Shown: positions 24,545 to 32,889, counted from the stretch's first letter. The stretch: DNA of 35,896 nt from Halobacteriales archaeon QS_4_69_31 (GCA_003021655.1 PXRP01000030.1:52181-88076), one strand, 5' to 3'. A program made the numbers and translations. Notes: a model not told the origin generated them from the letters alone.

Positions 24545-25957
24545 GTGACCGTCCGGCTCAGTTTCGAGGAGGGGACGATCAGAGTCGAGGGCGCGGGCGA
24601 CCGGTGGCTCCCGGGCGTCGAACGCGACGAGCGCTCGGGAACGGCGCGGGCGCCCGGCCACCGCTACCAGGAGTTGAAAAGCACACTGGAGGCGGACGGC
24701 GTCGACTTCGAGGACCGCGTGCTCGACCTCCCCGACCTCAACCTCGCGTCGGCCTACCAGCTCCGGGAGTACCAGCGCGCCGCGCTCGATGACTGGCGCG
24801 GTGCCGGCGACCGGGGCGTCCTCGAACTCCCGACCGGGAGTGGCAAGACCGTCATCGGGATCAAGGCCATCGAGACACTGGGGACGCCGACGCTCGTGGT
24901 CGTCCCGACGGTCGACCTCCTGGGCCAGTGGCGGCGCGAACTCGAAACCGAGTTCGACGTCCCCGTGGGCCAGCTCGGCGGCGGAACGCAACGCGTCGCG
25001 GACCTGACCGTCTCGACGTACGACTCGGCGTACCTGCGCGCGGACGAACTCGGGGACCGCTTTGGCTTCGTCGTCTTCGACGAGGTCCACCACCTCGGCG
25101 GCGAGGGCTACCGCGACATCGCGCGATTGCTCGCCGCGCCGGCACGGATGGGCCTGACCGCCACGTTCGAGCGCCCCGACGGCGCACACGAGCTCGTCGC
25201 GGACCTGGTCGGCCCGCTCGTCCACCGCGTCGACGTCGACGAACTCGCCGGCGAGCACCTGGCGGCCTACGACGTCAAGCGGGTCGAGGTGTCACTGACC
25301 CTCGAGGAACGCGAGGTCTACGAACGCCACCAGGAGACGTTCACCGACTACCTCGCGAGGTCGGGCATCCAGTTGCGTAGCGGCAGCGACTACCAGAAGC
25401 TGGTCAAGCGCTCGGGCACCGACCCGGAGGCGCGGGAGGCGCTGCTGGCCAAGCAACGCGCCCGCGAGGTGATGATGAACGCCGAACGGAAAGTCGCGGA
25501 ACTCGAAGCGATACTCGACCGCCACCGCGACGACCGGGTCATCGTCTTCACCGCCCACACCGACCTCGTCTACCGGCTCTCCGAGCGGTTCCTTATCCCC
25601 GCGATCACCCACGAGACGGGCGCGGGCGAACGCCGCGAGATACTCGAGAAGTTCCGCGCGGGCGAGTACTCCCGGGTCGTCACGGCGAACGTCCTCGACG
25701 AGGGCGTCGACGTCCCCGACGCCAACGTCGCGGTCGTCCTCTCGGGCAGCGGGAGCCAGCGCGAGTTCACCCAGCGACTCGGACGGATCCTCCGACCGAA
25801 AGACGGCGGCGCACCCGGCGACGACCGCGATCCGACCCCCGAGACCGAACCCGCCCGGGAGGACGGGGAGACCACGACTGCGGGCGGACGGGCCTTGCTG
25901 TACGAGGTCGTCAGCGAGGAGACGGCCGAGGAGGACGTTGCGCGCCGACGCCGGTGA
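24545..25957 (+). CDS. xpb: XPB/Rad25-type DNA repair helicase
   Basis: This 470-aa SF2 helicase/translocase opens DNA in excision repair. The N-terminal damage-recognition-like domain spans residues 1-75. Walker A PTGSGKT follows (about 96-102), then DEVHH (179-183), MGLTATFERPDG (motif III and following loop), and QRLGRILRP (motif VI). The middle insertion with YLARSGIQLRSGSDYQK is the thumb-like region of archaeal XPB. GTG 24545 (VTVRLSFEEGT) is chosen because CTTATG at 24515-24520 sits about 28 nt upstream; GTG 24500 and ATG 24518 are in-frame alternatives adding up to 15 residues. Archaeal XPB acts with the nuclease Bax1, encoded 0.77 kb downstream on the same strand. It is divergent from grpE. 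Confidence 0.88.
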   Translation: MTVRLSFEEGTIRVEGAGDRWLPGVERDERSGTARAPGHRYQELKSTLEADGVDFEDRVLDLPDLNLASAYQLREYQRAALDDWRGAGDRGVLELPTGSGKTVIGIKAIETLGTPTLVVVPTVDLLGQWRRELETEFDVPVGQLGGGTQRVADLTVSTYDSAYLRADELGDRFGFVVFDEVHHLGGEGYRDIARLLAAPARMGLTATFERPDGAHELVADLVGPLVHRVDVDELAGEHLAAYDVKRVEVSLTLEEREVYERHQETFTDYLARSGIQLRSGSDYQKLVKRSGTDPEAREALLAKQRAREVMMNAERKVAELEAILDRHRDDRVIVFTAHTDLVYRLSERFLIPAITHETGAGERREILEKFRAGEYSRVVTANVLDEGVDVPDANVAVVLSGSGSQREFTQRLGRILRPKDGGAPGDDRDPTPETEPAREDGETTTAGGRALLYEVVSEETAEEDVARRRR

Positions 25958-25997
25958 GAGACCGCACGGGGACGCTTGGCCGCAATTCACGGGACAC

Positions 25998-26606
25998 TCA
26001 GCCGCCGGTTCCGGCGTCGGTCGTGCTGTCGCCTGCGCTCGCCGTCCCGCTCTGCGTGTCGGTCCCGGCAGTCCCTGTCGCGGTGGCGGTCCCGTCCCCT
26101 GCCGCGGTCCCGGGTCCGCCACCCGTGGGGGTCGCTGAGGCCGTCGGCACCGGCGTCTCGGGCGTCCTGTCGAGGACGGAGAAGTCGACGCCCGAGAAGC
26201 CCTCGTAGGGGACGTTGGTCACGATGGAGACGGCCCGCTCCTCGCCGGGCACCAGTCTGACGAAGGTGCCGAACTCCGTCCGCTGGTCGCCGACTCTGAC
26301 GGCGGCCTGGAGGTAGACGAGTTGTTCTGTGAGCCCCTCGTTTTTCACTGTCGCCGAAACCACCGCGTAGCCGTCCTCCGATTCGCTGAAACCCGGTGGG
26401 CCCTGTACCTCGACCGGGAGCGAGTCGTCGCCGCCGGCGTTCCCGTCGCCGCCCCCGCCCCCACCCCCGGACCCGTCGCCGGACCCCTCGACGCCCTCGG
26501 GTGGCTCCGGGGCGGTCGCGGGGACCTCGCGGTTGTTCCCGGTGCACCCGGCGAGACCAGTGCCGAACAGTCCCGCCAGCCCGCACAGTAGCCGCCGCCG
26601 TTGCAT
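25998..26606 (-). CDS. Predicted Tat-exported lipoprotein with FxLyD-like domain
   Basis: This 202-aa protein begins MQRRRLLCGLAGLFGTGLAG followed by Cys21. It has a twin-Arg Tat signal (RRRLL), a hydrophobic stretch and a lipobox (LAGC), so it is probably lipid-anchored outside the cell membrane. A Gly-rich linker follows (about 40-60), then a beta domain (residues 65-150, YAVVSATVKNEGLTEQLVYL, VRVGDQRTEFGTFVRLVPGE) resembling the FxLyD/CARDB-like fold. A Thr/Ala/Gly tail of about 50 residues may be glycosylated. ATG 26606 is chosen; ATG 26633 is in frame, but GATTCATG (26632-26640) at TATA distance supports 26606. It lies between xpb and bax1 on the opposite strand. No binding partner is known. 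Confidence 0.78.
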   Translation of the reverse strand: MQRRRLLCGLAGLFGTGLAGCTGNNREVPATAPEPPEGVEGSGDGSGGGGGGGDGNAGGDDSLPVEVQGPPGFSESEDGYAVVSATVKNEGLTEQLVYLQAAVRVGDQRTEFGTFVRLVPGEERAVSIVTNVPYEGFSGVDFSVLDRTPETPVPTASATPTGGGPGTAAGDGTATATGTAGTDTQSGTASAGDSTTDAGTGG

Positions 26607-26723
26607 GTCCCCGTCACTGACGGCCGCCGGCATGAATCTTCCCGTCTCAGCCGGGCGCTGGCGCCGGCCGGGGCGCCCCCGGCGGGCGTCGGGCTTATCT
26701 GCCCGCCCGTCCGACCGGGAACT

Positions 26724-28286
26724 GTGCTGACGAAGGACCTCCTCAGGGTGTCCCGGGCCGGCGGCGGCTACCACCCGCAGTTCGTCGACGCGGACCGGGA
26801 GGACCTTGCGGCCCGGGTCATCGGCGTCTTCCAGGGCCACGTCGGCCACGAGCGCGCCGAACTGGACGACGCCCTTGAGGGGCTCGAACGCGACGCCGAC
26901 GACTTCAAACTCGTGCGCGGCTTGGCCAGTCTCGTCGAGCGCGACGCCACCTTCGAGACGCGGGCGGCGGTCAACCCCGAACGCGCCCGCCGGGTGGCCT
27001 TCGAGTCGGCGGAGTCGGTCGGGGTCGTCGCCGCGGGCGAACGCGAGCGAGCGCTCGAGGCCGCCGGCGAACGCCTCGGCGCGGACCCGGACGCGGTCGT
27101 CGACTCCCTCTATGCCGACCTGGACGCCAGGCAGGTCCTCGCGGATGTCGCGCCGCGGTGGGACCCGGCCGAACTCCTCGCCCAGTACAACCTCTCGCTG
27201 GCCCAGACGGCGCTGTTCGACGCCACCGAGGTCCGCGTCCGCTCGTCGGACCCGCGGGCACTGGTCTCGGCGGTCAAGCGCCTCCGTCTCATGTACGAGG
27301 TCAGGCGAACCGAGCGGGGCCGCGAGGTGGTCGTGACCGGCCCGGACAGCCTCTTCCGGCGGACTCGCCGGTACGGCACCCGCTTCGCCAGGCTCCTGCG
27401 GACCGTCGCGGGGACCGAGGACTGGCGGCTCGAAGCCGACATCGACGACCGCGGAACCGAACGGACGCTGGTGCTGACCGACGCGGACGTGTCGGTCCCC
27501 GGCGTCGACCCCGTGACCGAGGTCAGCTACGACAGCGAGGTCGAGGCCGACTTCGCCACGCGGTTCCAGTCGCTGAACCTGGACTGGGACCTGGTCCGCG
27601 AGCCCGAACCCCTCGCGGCCGGCGACAGCGTCGCGATCCCCGACTTCGCGTTCGACTGGGCGCCGGGCGGGGGCGACGGAACCGGGGGCGAAGGTGACGA
27701 CGCGGTGGCGACCGGCGGGTCCTCGTTCCGTATCTACTTCGAGATCATGGGCTTTTGGACGCCCGAATACGTCGAGAAGAAGCTGGCACAGCTCGAAGCC
27801 ATCGACGACGTGGAGATGCTGGTCGCCGTCGACGAGAGCCTGGGCGTCGGCGACGCCGTCGAGGCTCGCGACCACCGTGCCATCCCGTACTCGGGGCGTG
27901 TCAGGGTCAAGGATGTCCGCGACGCGCTCCGGCGCTACGAGGCGGACCTCGTCGCCGAGAGCGCGGCCGCGCTGCCCGCGGAACTGGTCCCCGAGGCCGA
28001 CGTCCTGGCGCTCTCGGACCTGGCCGGCGAGTACGGGGTCAGCGAGGCCGCGCTCGCGGAGAAGTCCTTCCCAGAGCACGAGCGCGTCGGCCGGACGCTC
28101 GTGCGCCCGTCGGTCCTCGCGGAGGTGGCCGAGGGGATCGAGGCGGGCATGTCACTGGCCGACGCCGAGGCGGTCCTCGACGGGGTCGGGATCGACGACG
28201 CGAGCGCCGCGCTCTCGCGGCTGGGGTACCGCGTCGAGTGGGAGGGGCTGAGCGGCGGGACCGTCCGGGAGGGAGAAAGCGACTAG
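26724..28286 (+). CDS. bax1: Bax1-type nuclease, XPB partner (DUF790)
   Basis: This 520-aa structure-specific endonuclease binds XPB in archaea and cuts 3' of DNA bubbles. The N-terminus MLTKDLLRVSRAGGGYHPQF and the internal WDPAELLAQYNLSLAQTALF (residues about 145-165) are DUF790 hallmarks. The nuclease site is readable: EVEADFA near residue 271, PDFAF near 306 and YFEIMGFWTPEYVEKK near 338-353, an E...PD...ExxG-type restriction-endonuclease fold. A Gly/Asp-rich insertion (GGGDGTGGEGDD) lies inside the nuclease domain between PDFAF and FEIMG. GTG 26724 is supported by CTTATC at 26693-26698, about 28 nt upstream (leaderless). Partner xpb is upstream with a lipoprotein gene between. Confidence 0.88.
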   Translation: MLTKDLLRVSRAGGGYHPQFVDADREDLAARVIGVFQGHVGHERAELDDALEGLERDADDFKLVRGLASLVERDATFETRAAVNPERARRVAFESAESVGVVAAGERERALEAAGERLGADPDAVVDSLYADLDARQVLADVAPRWDPAELLAQYNLSLAQTALFDATEVRVRSSDPRALVSAVKRLRLMYEVRRTERGREVVVTGPDSLFRRTRRYGTRFARLLRTVAGTEDWRLEADIDDRGTERTLVLTDADVSVPGVDPVTEVSYDSEVEADFATRFQSLNLDWDLVREPEPLAAGDSVAIPDFAFDWAPGGGDGTGGEGDDAVATGGSSFRIYFEIMGFWTPEYVEKKLAQLEAIDDVEMLVAVDESLGVGDAVEARDHRAIPYSGRVRVKDVRDALRRYEADLVAESAAALPAELVPEADVLALSDLAGEYGVSEAALAEKSFPEHERVGRTLVRPSVLAEVAEGIEAGMSLADAEAVLDGVGIDDASAALSRLGYRVEWEGLSGGTVREGESD

Positions 28287-28322
28287 ACGACCAAAACGCT
28301 TGGATGGGGATTCCGCGGTCTG

Positions 28323-28552
28323 ATGACCGTCCACCCATTTTCGACCGGATTCATCAGTGCGAACTTCGTCGCGTGGGTCGACGGCTACGACCGGGAGTCG
28401 ATCGAGGAGTAGGGGCAGCTCGACGAACAGACCCGCAGGGAGTAGGCCCCACCGAGGCGGCGGACTGGATGGGCGACGTTGCCGACGTCGGGTTCGACGG
28501 CGTCTCGCTCTGGACGGCCCACTGCTGGTATCACACCGCCGACGAGATCTGA
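28323..28552 (+). pseudogene. Broken sugar-phosphate isomerase/epimerase-like gene
   Basis: ATG 28323 starts MTVHPFSTGFISANFVAWVD, ending in frame at a stop at 28410-28412. A second frame (stop 28550-28552) then reads EAADWMGDVADVGFDGVSLW with TAHCWYHTADEI. Together they resemble the start of a xylose-isomerase-like TIM barrel (beta strand, then a helix with W-x-x-DVGFDGVS). A stop codon and a frame change separate them, and the rest of the barrel (over 200 residues) is missing, so this is a 5' remnant. The family call comes from the GFDGVSLW strand only and could be wrong. Confidence 0.45.
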
Positions 28553-28927
28553 CGAGTGAACGGGAGGGGGCCGCCAGCGACCACGGCGAGTGCGTGAACC
28601 GGAGCCCCAGCAGTTCTCGGCTTCCTTGACGGGCTGGAAGGTGGCGGTCACCGTCCGTTTTTCGAGTTCGGAGCCGCCCTTGAGGACCTGGACGACGGCC
28701 TCGGCGCGTTTGCTGGGGGCCGAGGGTTCGTCCCGCACCGTCCTGAACGGGATCCGCACGACCGTCTCCTCGCAGTTGGCGGAGTTGTTGGTCGGCGTCT
28801 CGCCAGTAATTTCGACTGCGTCGACGGAGATGCCCGCGCCGCCGTAGACGGCACCGACGAAGACGCCGACAGCGCCGAGGACGCCGACCGTCGCGGCCAC
28901 GGACCACAGCCGGCGGACCCAGGACAC
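28385..28927 (-). CDS. Signal-anchored protein of unknown function, 3' end probably replaced
   Basis: GTG 28927 (VSWVRRLWSVAATVGVLG) starts a protein with one N-terminal membrane segment (about 5-27). An extracytoplasmic beta-rich part follows (ISVDAVEITGETPTNNSANC ... CEETVVRIPFRT ... AVVQVLKGGSELEKRTVTATF). Its Cys pair, near residues 47 and 107, may form a disulfide. TATA-like CTTAGA at 28953-28958 gives leaderless spacing to the GTG. After ENCWGSGS (about residue 110, near 28595) the composition becomes Arg/Pro-rich and the frame runs antisense through the isomerase remnant to 28385. The last roughly 70 codons are therefore probably not original. The genuine part is about 28600-28927. It follows the PUA-like gene by 53 nt and may share its operon. 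Confidence 0.5.
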   Translation of the reverse strand: MSWVRRLWSVAATVGVLGAVGVFVGAVYGGAGISVDAVEITGETPTNNSANCEETVVRIPFRTVRDEPSAPSKRAEAVVQVLKGGSELEKRTVTATFQPVKEAENCWGSGSRTRRGRWRPPPVHSSDLVGGVIPAVGRPERDAVEPDVGNVAHPVRRLGGAYSLRVCSSSCPYSSIDSRS

Positions 28928-28980
28928 GTCCGTCTCTCCGTCGAACGGCCGGCTTAGATCTTCGCGCCCGGCTATCAGGC

Positions 28981-29598
28981 CTAGAACTCGCGGCGTCGCC
29001 CCGTGGGGACCTGCGAGCGGAGTTCGCCGTGGACGTAGAGGCCGACCCCCAGCGGCTCTTCCTCCCCCGCGAGTTCGTGGGTCACGACCAGGAATCCCCA
29101 GTCGCCATCCCACGGGAGCGACTGGTCGCGCCCTGCCACGAACGTCGCCGCCTCCGCCCGCGAGAGCGCGACGACATTCCGGGTCGCGTGGTCGCCGAAC
29201 CGCTGGACCGCCTCCAGGGTCGGCTTCCAGTGCTCGCGGCGCGTCCTGAGAAACGTCATCCCGAGACCCTCGGTCTCGACGGGTGTCTCGGCCGACCCCG
29301 CGAACGCCCAGACCTTGCCCCGACCCCGCTCCCAGAAGGTGTGGTCCGCGAACACCGACGGGTCGACGCCGAACCGCTCGTCCCACCACTCCAGCACCTC
29401 CCGGCGGGTCGGACGCTCCGGGTCGCGCCGCTCGGCGTCCGTGGCGGGCAGTCTGTCGAACCGCTGGCCGTCGTTCGTCGGGACCTTGTCGTTCTCGGTG
29501 CCATCCCCGCCACTGTCCCTCTCCGCGCCCTTCTCGGCGGCAGTCTCCCCTGCTCTGTCCTCGTGTTCGTCACTCTCCCCGCTGTCGTCCCCGGGCAT
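28981..29598 (-). CDS. PUA-like RNA-binding partner of the m5C methyltransferase (COG3270 type)
   Basis: This 205-aa protein starts with a 50-residue acidic leader (MPGDDSGESDEHEDRAG). A folded part follows with RREVLEWWDERFGVDPSVFA (about 72-92), the aromatic RGKVWAFAGSA, and a C-terminal RQ-like block AGRDQSLPWDGDWGFLVV ending in GVGLYVHGELRSQVPTGRRR. This is the layout of the PUA-like C-terminal domain of RsmF/NOL1-NOP2 proteins, here encoded separately. Its ATG overlaps the methyltransferase stop by one base (TGATG), so translation is coupled. Role by inference: it positions rRNA or tRNA for methylation. The start at 29598 is fixed by the overlap. Confidence 0.78.
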   Translation of the reverse strand: MPGDDSGESDEHEDRAGETAAEKGAERDSGGDGTENDKVPTNDGQRFDRLPATDAERRDPERPTRREVLEWWDERFGVDPSVFADHTFWERGRGKVWAFAGSAETPVETEGLGMTFLRTRREHWKPTLEAVQRFGDHATRNVVALSRAEAATFVAGRDQSLPWDGDWGFLVVTHELAGEEEPLGVGLYVHGELRSQVPTGRRREF

Positions 29599-30506
29599 CA
29601 GCCCGTCACCTCCAGTTTCGCGCAGAAGAACCCGCCGGTGTCGTTGTGGTGGGGGTAGATGCGGTTGGCCGCCCGGACCCGGTCGTCGAACTGTTCGCCC
29701 TCCCACTCGGTGACGCCCGGCGCGTGTTCGAGGGGGAGCTCGAAGTCGACGACGTCACAGGGTTCCGCTTCGAGGACGTAGTCGAGGACCGCCTCGTTTT
29801 CCTCGGGTGCGAACGTACACGTCGAGTAGACGACGGTCCCGCCGGTGCGGGTGGTCTGGACGGCCCGCCGGAGGACACCCTTCTGGACGCCGGCGATACC
29901 CTGGACGTGGTCAAGCGACCAGTCCTCGAGCGCGTCGGGGTTCTTGCGTATCGTCCCCTCGCAGGAACAGGGCGCGTCCACGAGTGCGCGGTCGTAGGCC
30001 GCGCCGTCGAAGGGTTTCAGCGAGTGGTTGCGGGCGTCCTCGTGGGTGACCGCGACGGAGGTGACCCCGAGGCGCTCGGCGTTCGACCGCAGCGCCGACA
30101 GGCGGCCGAGGTTGTTGTCGGTCGCGACGAGCGTCCCCGAATCCCCCGTCAGCGCCGCGATCTGTGTAGTCTTGCTCCCGGGTGCCGCGCAGGCGTCCCA
30201 GACGCGCTCGTCGGGGTGGGGGTCCAGCACGCGGGCGGGCACCGCAGAGACCTCCTCCTGGCCGTGGAGCCAGCCGTGGACGTACGGCCAGTTGGTGCCG
30301 GGCTGGTCGTCCGGCAGCGCCAGCAGGCCGTCGTGCCACTCGCGGGGCTCGAAGGCGATACCCGCCTCGTCGAGGGCCGCCCTCGCCCGCTCGACGGTCG
30401 TCTTGATCGTGTTAACGCGGACGACCGACGGGAGCGGGCGCTCGCAGGCCGCGCGGAACGCCCCGAAGTCCTCGACGATGTCGGCGTACCGCTCCAGAGT
30501 CTCCAT
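29598..30506 (-). CDS. NOL1/NOP2/Sun-family RNA m5C methyltransferase
   Basis: This 302-aa SAM-dependent methyltransferase makes 5-methylcytosine in rRNA or tRNA. The SAM site is DACAAPGSKT (104-113). Catalysis uses two cysteines: motif IV DAPCSC with Cys180 and motif VI STCTF with Cys230. An NSUN-type N-terminal helical domain occupies residues 1-95. The C-terminus (NRIYPHHNDTGGFFCAKLEV) is the usual family ending. The PUA-like domain found in longer homologues is the separate downstream gene. The ATG at 30506 (METLERYADIVEDFGAF) is used; the frame runs on to 30701 over the PAC2 promoter, but without family sequence. rRNA versus tRNA (Trm4-like) is undecided. It is divergent from PAC2. Confidence 0.9.
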   Translation of the reverse strand: METLERYADIVEDFGAFRAACERPLPSVVRVNTIKTTVERARAALDEAGIAFEPREWHDGLLALPDDQPGTNWPYVHGWLHGQEEVSAVPARVLDPHPDERVWDACAAPGSKTTQIAALTGDSGTLVATDNNLGRLSALRSNAERLGVTSVAVTHEDARNHSLKPFDGAAYDRALVDAPCSCEGTIRKNPDALEDWSLDHVQGIAGVQKGVLRRAVQTTRTGGTVVYSTCTFAPEENEAVLDYVLEAEPCDVVDFELPLEHAPGVTEWEGEQFDDRVRAANRIYPHHNDTGGFFCAKLEVTG

Positions 30507-30585
30507 GGGAGGGGGTCGGCCGGCGACCTCAAAACCCCCTCGTTTGGCACCCGAACTTAAGCCGGTGGCCGCTCGATAGGCGGAC

Positions 30586-31320
30586 ATGGCATCGATTGAG
30601 GTCCACCGCGAGGAGATCGCGCTCGATGAACCGACGTTCGTGGACGGCCTCCCCGGCCTCGGGCTCGTCGGCAAGATCGCCGGCGACCACCTCGTCGACA
30701 CCTTCGGGATGGCCCACTACGCGTCCTGTCACTGCGACGGGCTGCCGGAGGTGGCTGTCTTCCAGAAGGACGACCCGGTCTACCAGACGCCGGTCCGGGT
30801 CTACGCGGACGCCGAACGCGACCTGACCGTTCTCCAGAGCGACGTGCCGGTCTCGCCCAGCGCCGCCGACGAGTTCGCCGGCTGTCTCTGTGGGTGGCTC
30901 GACGACACGGGGGCCACGCCGCTTTTCATCTCGGGCCTGCCGACCGAGAAAGACGGCGTCCCGGAGCTGTACGGCGTCGCGAGCGACGACTCGACGACGA
31001 TGGCCGACCACGACATCGCGCCGCCGACACAGAGCGGGGTCGTCAGCGGCCCGACCGGCGCCCTGCTTCACCGCGCCAAGCGCGACGGGCTCGGCGCCTT
31101 CGGCCTCGTCGTCGAGGCGAACCAGAACTTCCCGGACCCCGAGGCCGCCCGCGTGCTCCTGTTGGAGGGGATCGGCCCCATCGCGGGCTTCGAGGTCGAC
31201 ACCGAGTCGCTCGTCGAACAGGCCGAAGAGATCAGCGAGGCGCGCGAACAGCTCGCCAAGCGCATGCAGGACGCCGGCGAGGAGAGCTCCAGCGCACAGC
31301 CGATGGGGATGTACCAGTAA
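30586..31320 (+). CDS. PAC2-family proteasome-assembly-chaperone-like protein
   Basis: This 244-aa protein is of the archaeal PAC2/PbaB type, which helps 20S proteasome assembly. The N-terminus FVDGLPGLGLVGKIAGDHLV (about 18-37) is the PAC2 hallmark. Further segments are LFISGLPTEKDGVPELYGVA (about 109-128), GPTGALLHRAKRDGLGAFGL (about 152-171), EANQNFPDPEAARVLL, and a C-terminal coiled coil (SLVEQAEEISEAREQLAKRM) ending in PMGMYQ. Its motif-bearing core is intact. TATA-like ACTTAA at 30554-30559 is about 29 nt before the ATG, leaderless. It is divergent from the methyltransferase. Function in haloarchaea is by homology only. Confidence 0.87.
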   Translation: MASIEVHREEIALDEPTFVDGLPGLGLVGKIAGDHLVDTFGMAHYASCHCDGLPEVAVFQKDDPVYQTPVRVYADAERDLTVLQSDVPVSPSAADEFAGCLCGWLDDTGATPLFISGLPTEKDGVPELYGVASDDSTTMADHDIAPPTQSGVVSGPTGALLHRAKRDGLGAFGLVVEANQNFPDPEAARVLLLEGIGPIAGFEVDTESLVEQAEEISEAREQLAKRMQDAGEESSSAQPMGMYQ

Positions 31321-31449
31321 CCCCGACTATCGCGGAAAGCGAAGCCACTCCACTCTGGTCGGTCCTGTGGGGGACGGCCCTGTCGTGCGTAGAGCCGCCC
31401 GTCTCGCCGCGAGGCGACCGCTTATTGTCCGAGGGTCGTTACCGCCGAT

Positions 31450-32166
31450 ATGTCGCTGGTGACGGCCGCCTGGAGCCTCCTCGCCGGCGCGGTGTTCGGG
31501 CTGGCGCTGGCCGCGCCGCCGGGGCCGATGAACGCGGTCATCGCCGAGGAGAGTGTCGTCCGCGGGTGGGTCGCGGGGTTCACCGCGGGACTGGGAGCGA
31601 TGACCGCCGACATGGTCTTTTTCGTCCTCTCGCTGGCCGGCGTCGTCGCCTTCCTCGACGAGGCGCCGACCGTCCGGACGGCGATGGTCGCCGCCGGCGG
31701 CCTGCTGATGCTGTATTTCGCGTACGGCGCACTCCGGGACGCACAGTCGACGTTCACAGGCGAGGGCGGGGCGACGACGGAACCCGACGGTGGGACCGGC
31801 CCCGACTCGGTCGGAGAGTCCCGGGGCTTCCGGAAGGCGTTCGTGCTGGCGCTGACCAACCCCTACCAGATCCTCTTCTGGCTGACGGTCGGGGTGGGCC
31901 TGTTGCGACCGGGACGGGTCGACGTCCTCGCGGTCCTCCCGGTCGTCGGTGACGAGTTCTCGCTCGTGGTGACCACCGGGAGTCCGGCCCTGCTGGTCGG
32001 TCTCTTCGGTGGGATCGTCGTCTGGATCGTCGCCTTCCCGGCGACGCTGGTCTCGGTGGGGCGCCGCGTCGACGCGTTCACGCCGGCGGTCGCGGTCGGA
32101 TCGGCGCTCGTGCTGGCGGGGTTCGGCCTCGCCTTCCTGTGGACGGCGGCCGACGCCGTCGTGTAG
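31450..32166 (+). CDS. LysE-family exporter
   Basis: This 238-aa membrane protein has about six hydrophobic segments. The LysE/RhtB start AGAVFGLALAAPPGPMNAVI (about 11-30) carries the conserved PGP. GFTAGLGAMTADMVFFVLS and LTNPYQILFWLTVG (third motif, N-P-Y/K) follow. It exports amino acids or related compounds; the substrate is unknown. TATA-like GCTTATTG (31420-31427) lies 23-30 nt before the ATG, leaderless. An acidic loop (about 97-120) separates helices 3 and 4. It ends 1 nt from the convergent HD-hydrolase gene, leaving no room for separate terminators. Confidence 0.85.
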   Translation: MSLVTAAWSLLAGAVFGLALAAPPGPMNAVIAEESVVRGWVAGFTAGLGAMTADMVFFVLSLAGVVAFLDEAPTVRTAMVAAGGLLMLYFAYGALRDAQSTFTGEGGATTEPDGGTGPDSVGESRGFRKAFVLALTNPYQILFWLTVGVGLLRPGRVDVLAVLPVVGDEFSLVVTTGSPALLVGLFGGIVVWIVAFPATLVSVGRRVDAFTPAVAVGSALVLAGFGLAFLWTAADAVV

Positions 32167-32167
32167 C

Positions 32168-32884
32168 CTACTCGTCGCCGACGCCCGTCCGCATGCTGCC
32201 GGGGTCGGTGTCGGGGTCGACCTCGGCCACCTCGGTTTCGAGCCACTCCTTGAACCACTTGACGCGCTTGAGTCGCCGGTGGACGATCCCCTGAGCGGTG
32301 TCGGACTCAACGCGCTCGCGGGCGTCCCGGCCGCGTTCGAGGACGCGCCCGACCATGTCCGCGGCGTCGACGTGGGCGCGGGACTCATAGCCCATCCGCA
32401 ACAGCATCAGGGCGGTCCCGTTGGCGCCGACCTTGTCCAGCAGGTCGGCCTCCATGAGACACTGTGTCTCCAGGGGCAGGTCCGTCACGTCGCCCTGGTA
32501 GGAGTGGCGCTCGACGGCCGCACACACCTCCTCGACGAACGATTCGGGGAAATCGCCGTGGCTCTGGAGGTACTCGCGGGCGATGCGGGCGCCCTCCTCG
32601 GCGTGGAGGTCCTGGTCGACTTCGAGTTTGGCGATGTCGTGAAACAGCGCGGCGACCCGGACCACGTCCACGTTCGCGCCCTCCTGGCGGGCGATCTCCG
32701 CGCCGAGTTCGACCACGTTCAGGATGTGATTGAAGCGGTACTCCGCGGAATGCCAGGGATACCAGCGCATCCGGCCGCCGTCGTCCTCGTTCTCGACGCT
32801 GGCCGCCAGGTAGTCGTGTACGAAGGCCTTTATTTCGGCGAACTCCTCGTCCGACACTGGCGATTCCCTAATCTCGACGCCCAC
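32168..32884 (-). CDS. HD-domain metal-dependent phosphohydrolase
   Basis: This 238-aa HD-superfamily protein has the metal ligands in order: His in RFNHILNVV (about 53), the HD pair in VAALFHDIAKLEVD (about 76-85), and further His in HAEEGARIA and CAAVERHSY. It hydrolyses phosphoesters, perhaps nucleotides; the substrate is not readable. GTG 32884 is preferred over ATG 32914 because a strong Shine-Dalgarno-like GGAGGTG lies 5 nt before it (32890-32896), and TATA-like minus-strand CATAAGA (32916-32922) precedes that. It is divergent from the GNAT gene. Its ligands are intact. Confidence 0.8.
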   Translation of the reverse strand: MGVEIRESPVSDEEFAEIKAFVHDYLAASVENEDDGGRMRWYPWHSAEYRFNHILNVVELGAEIARQEGANVDVVRVAALFHDIAKLEVDQDLHAEEGARIAREYLQSHGDFPESFVEEVCAAVERHSYQGDVTDLPLETQCLMEADLLDKVGANGTALMLLRMGYESRAHVDAADMVGRVLERGRDARERVESDTAQGIVHRRLKRVKWFKEWLETEVAEVDPDTDPGSMRTGVGDE

Positions 32885-32889
32885 GGAAC

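Noticed and set aside
28967..28979. 13-mer CCCGGCTATCAGG shared with the 9528-9540 and 9581-9593 area
   Set aside because: Too short and GC-rich to call a repeat family without a genome-wide count.
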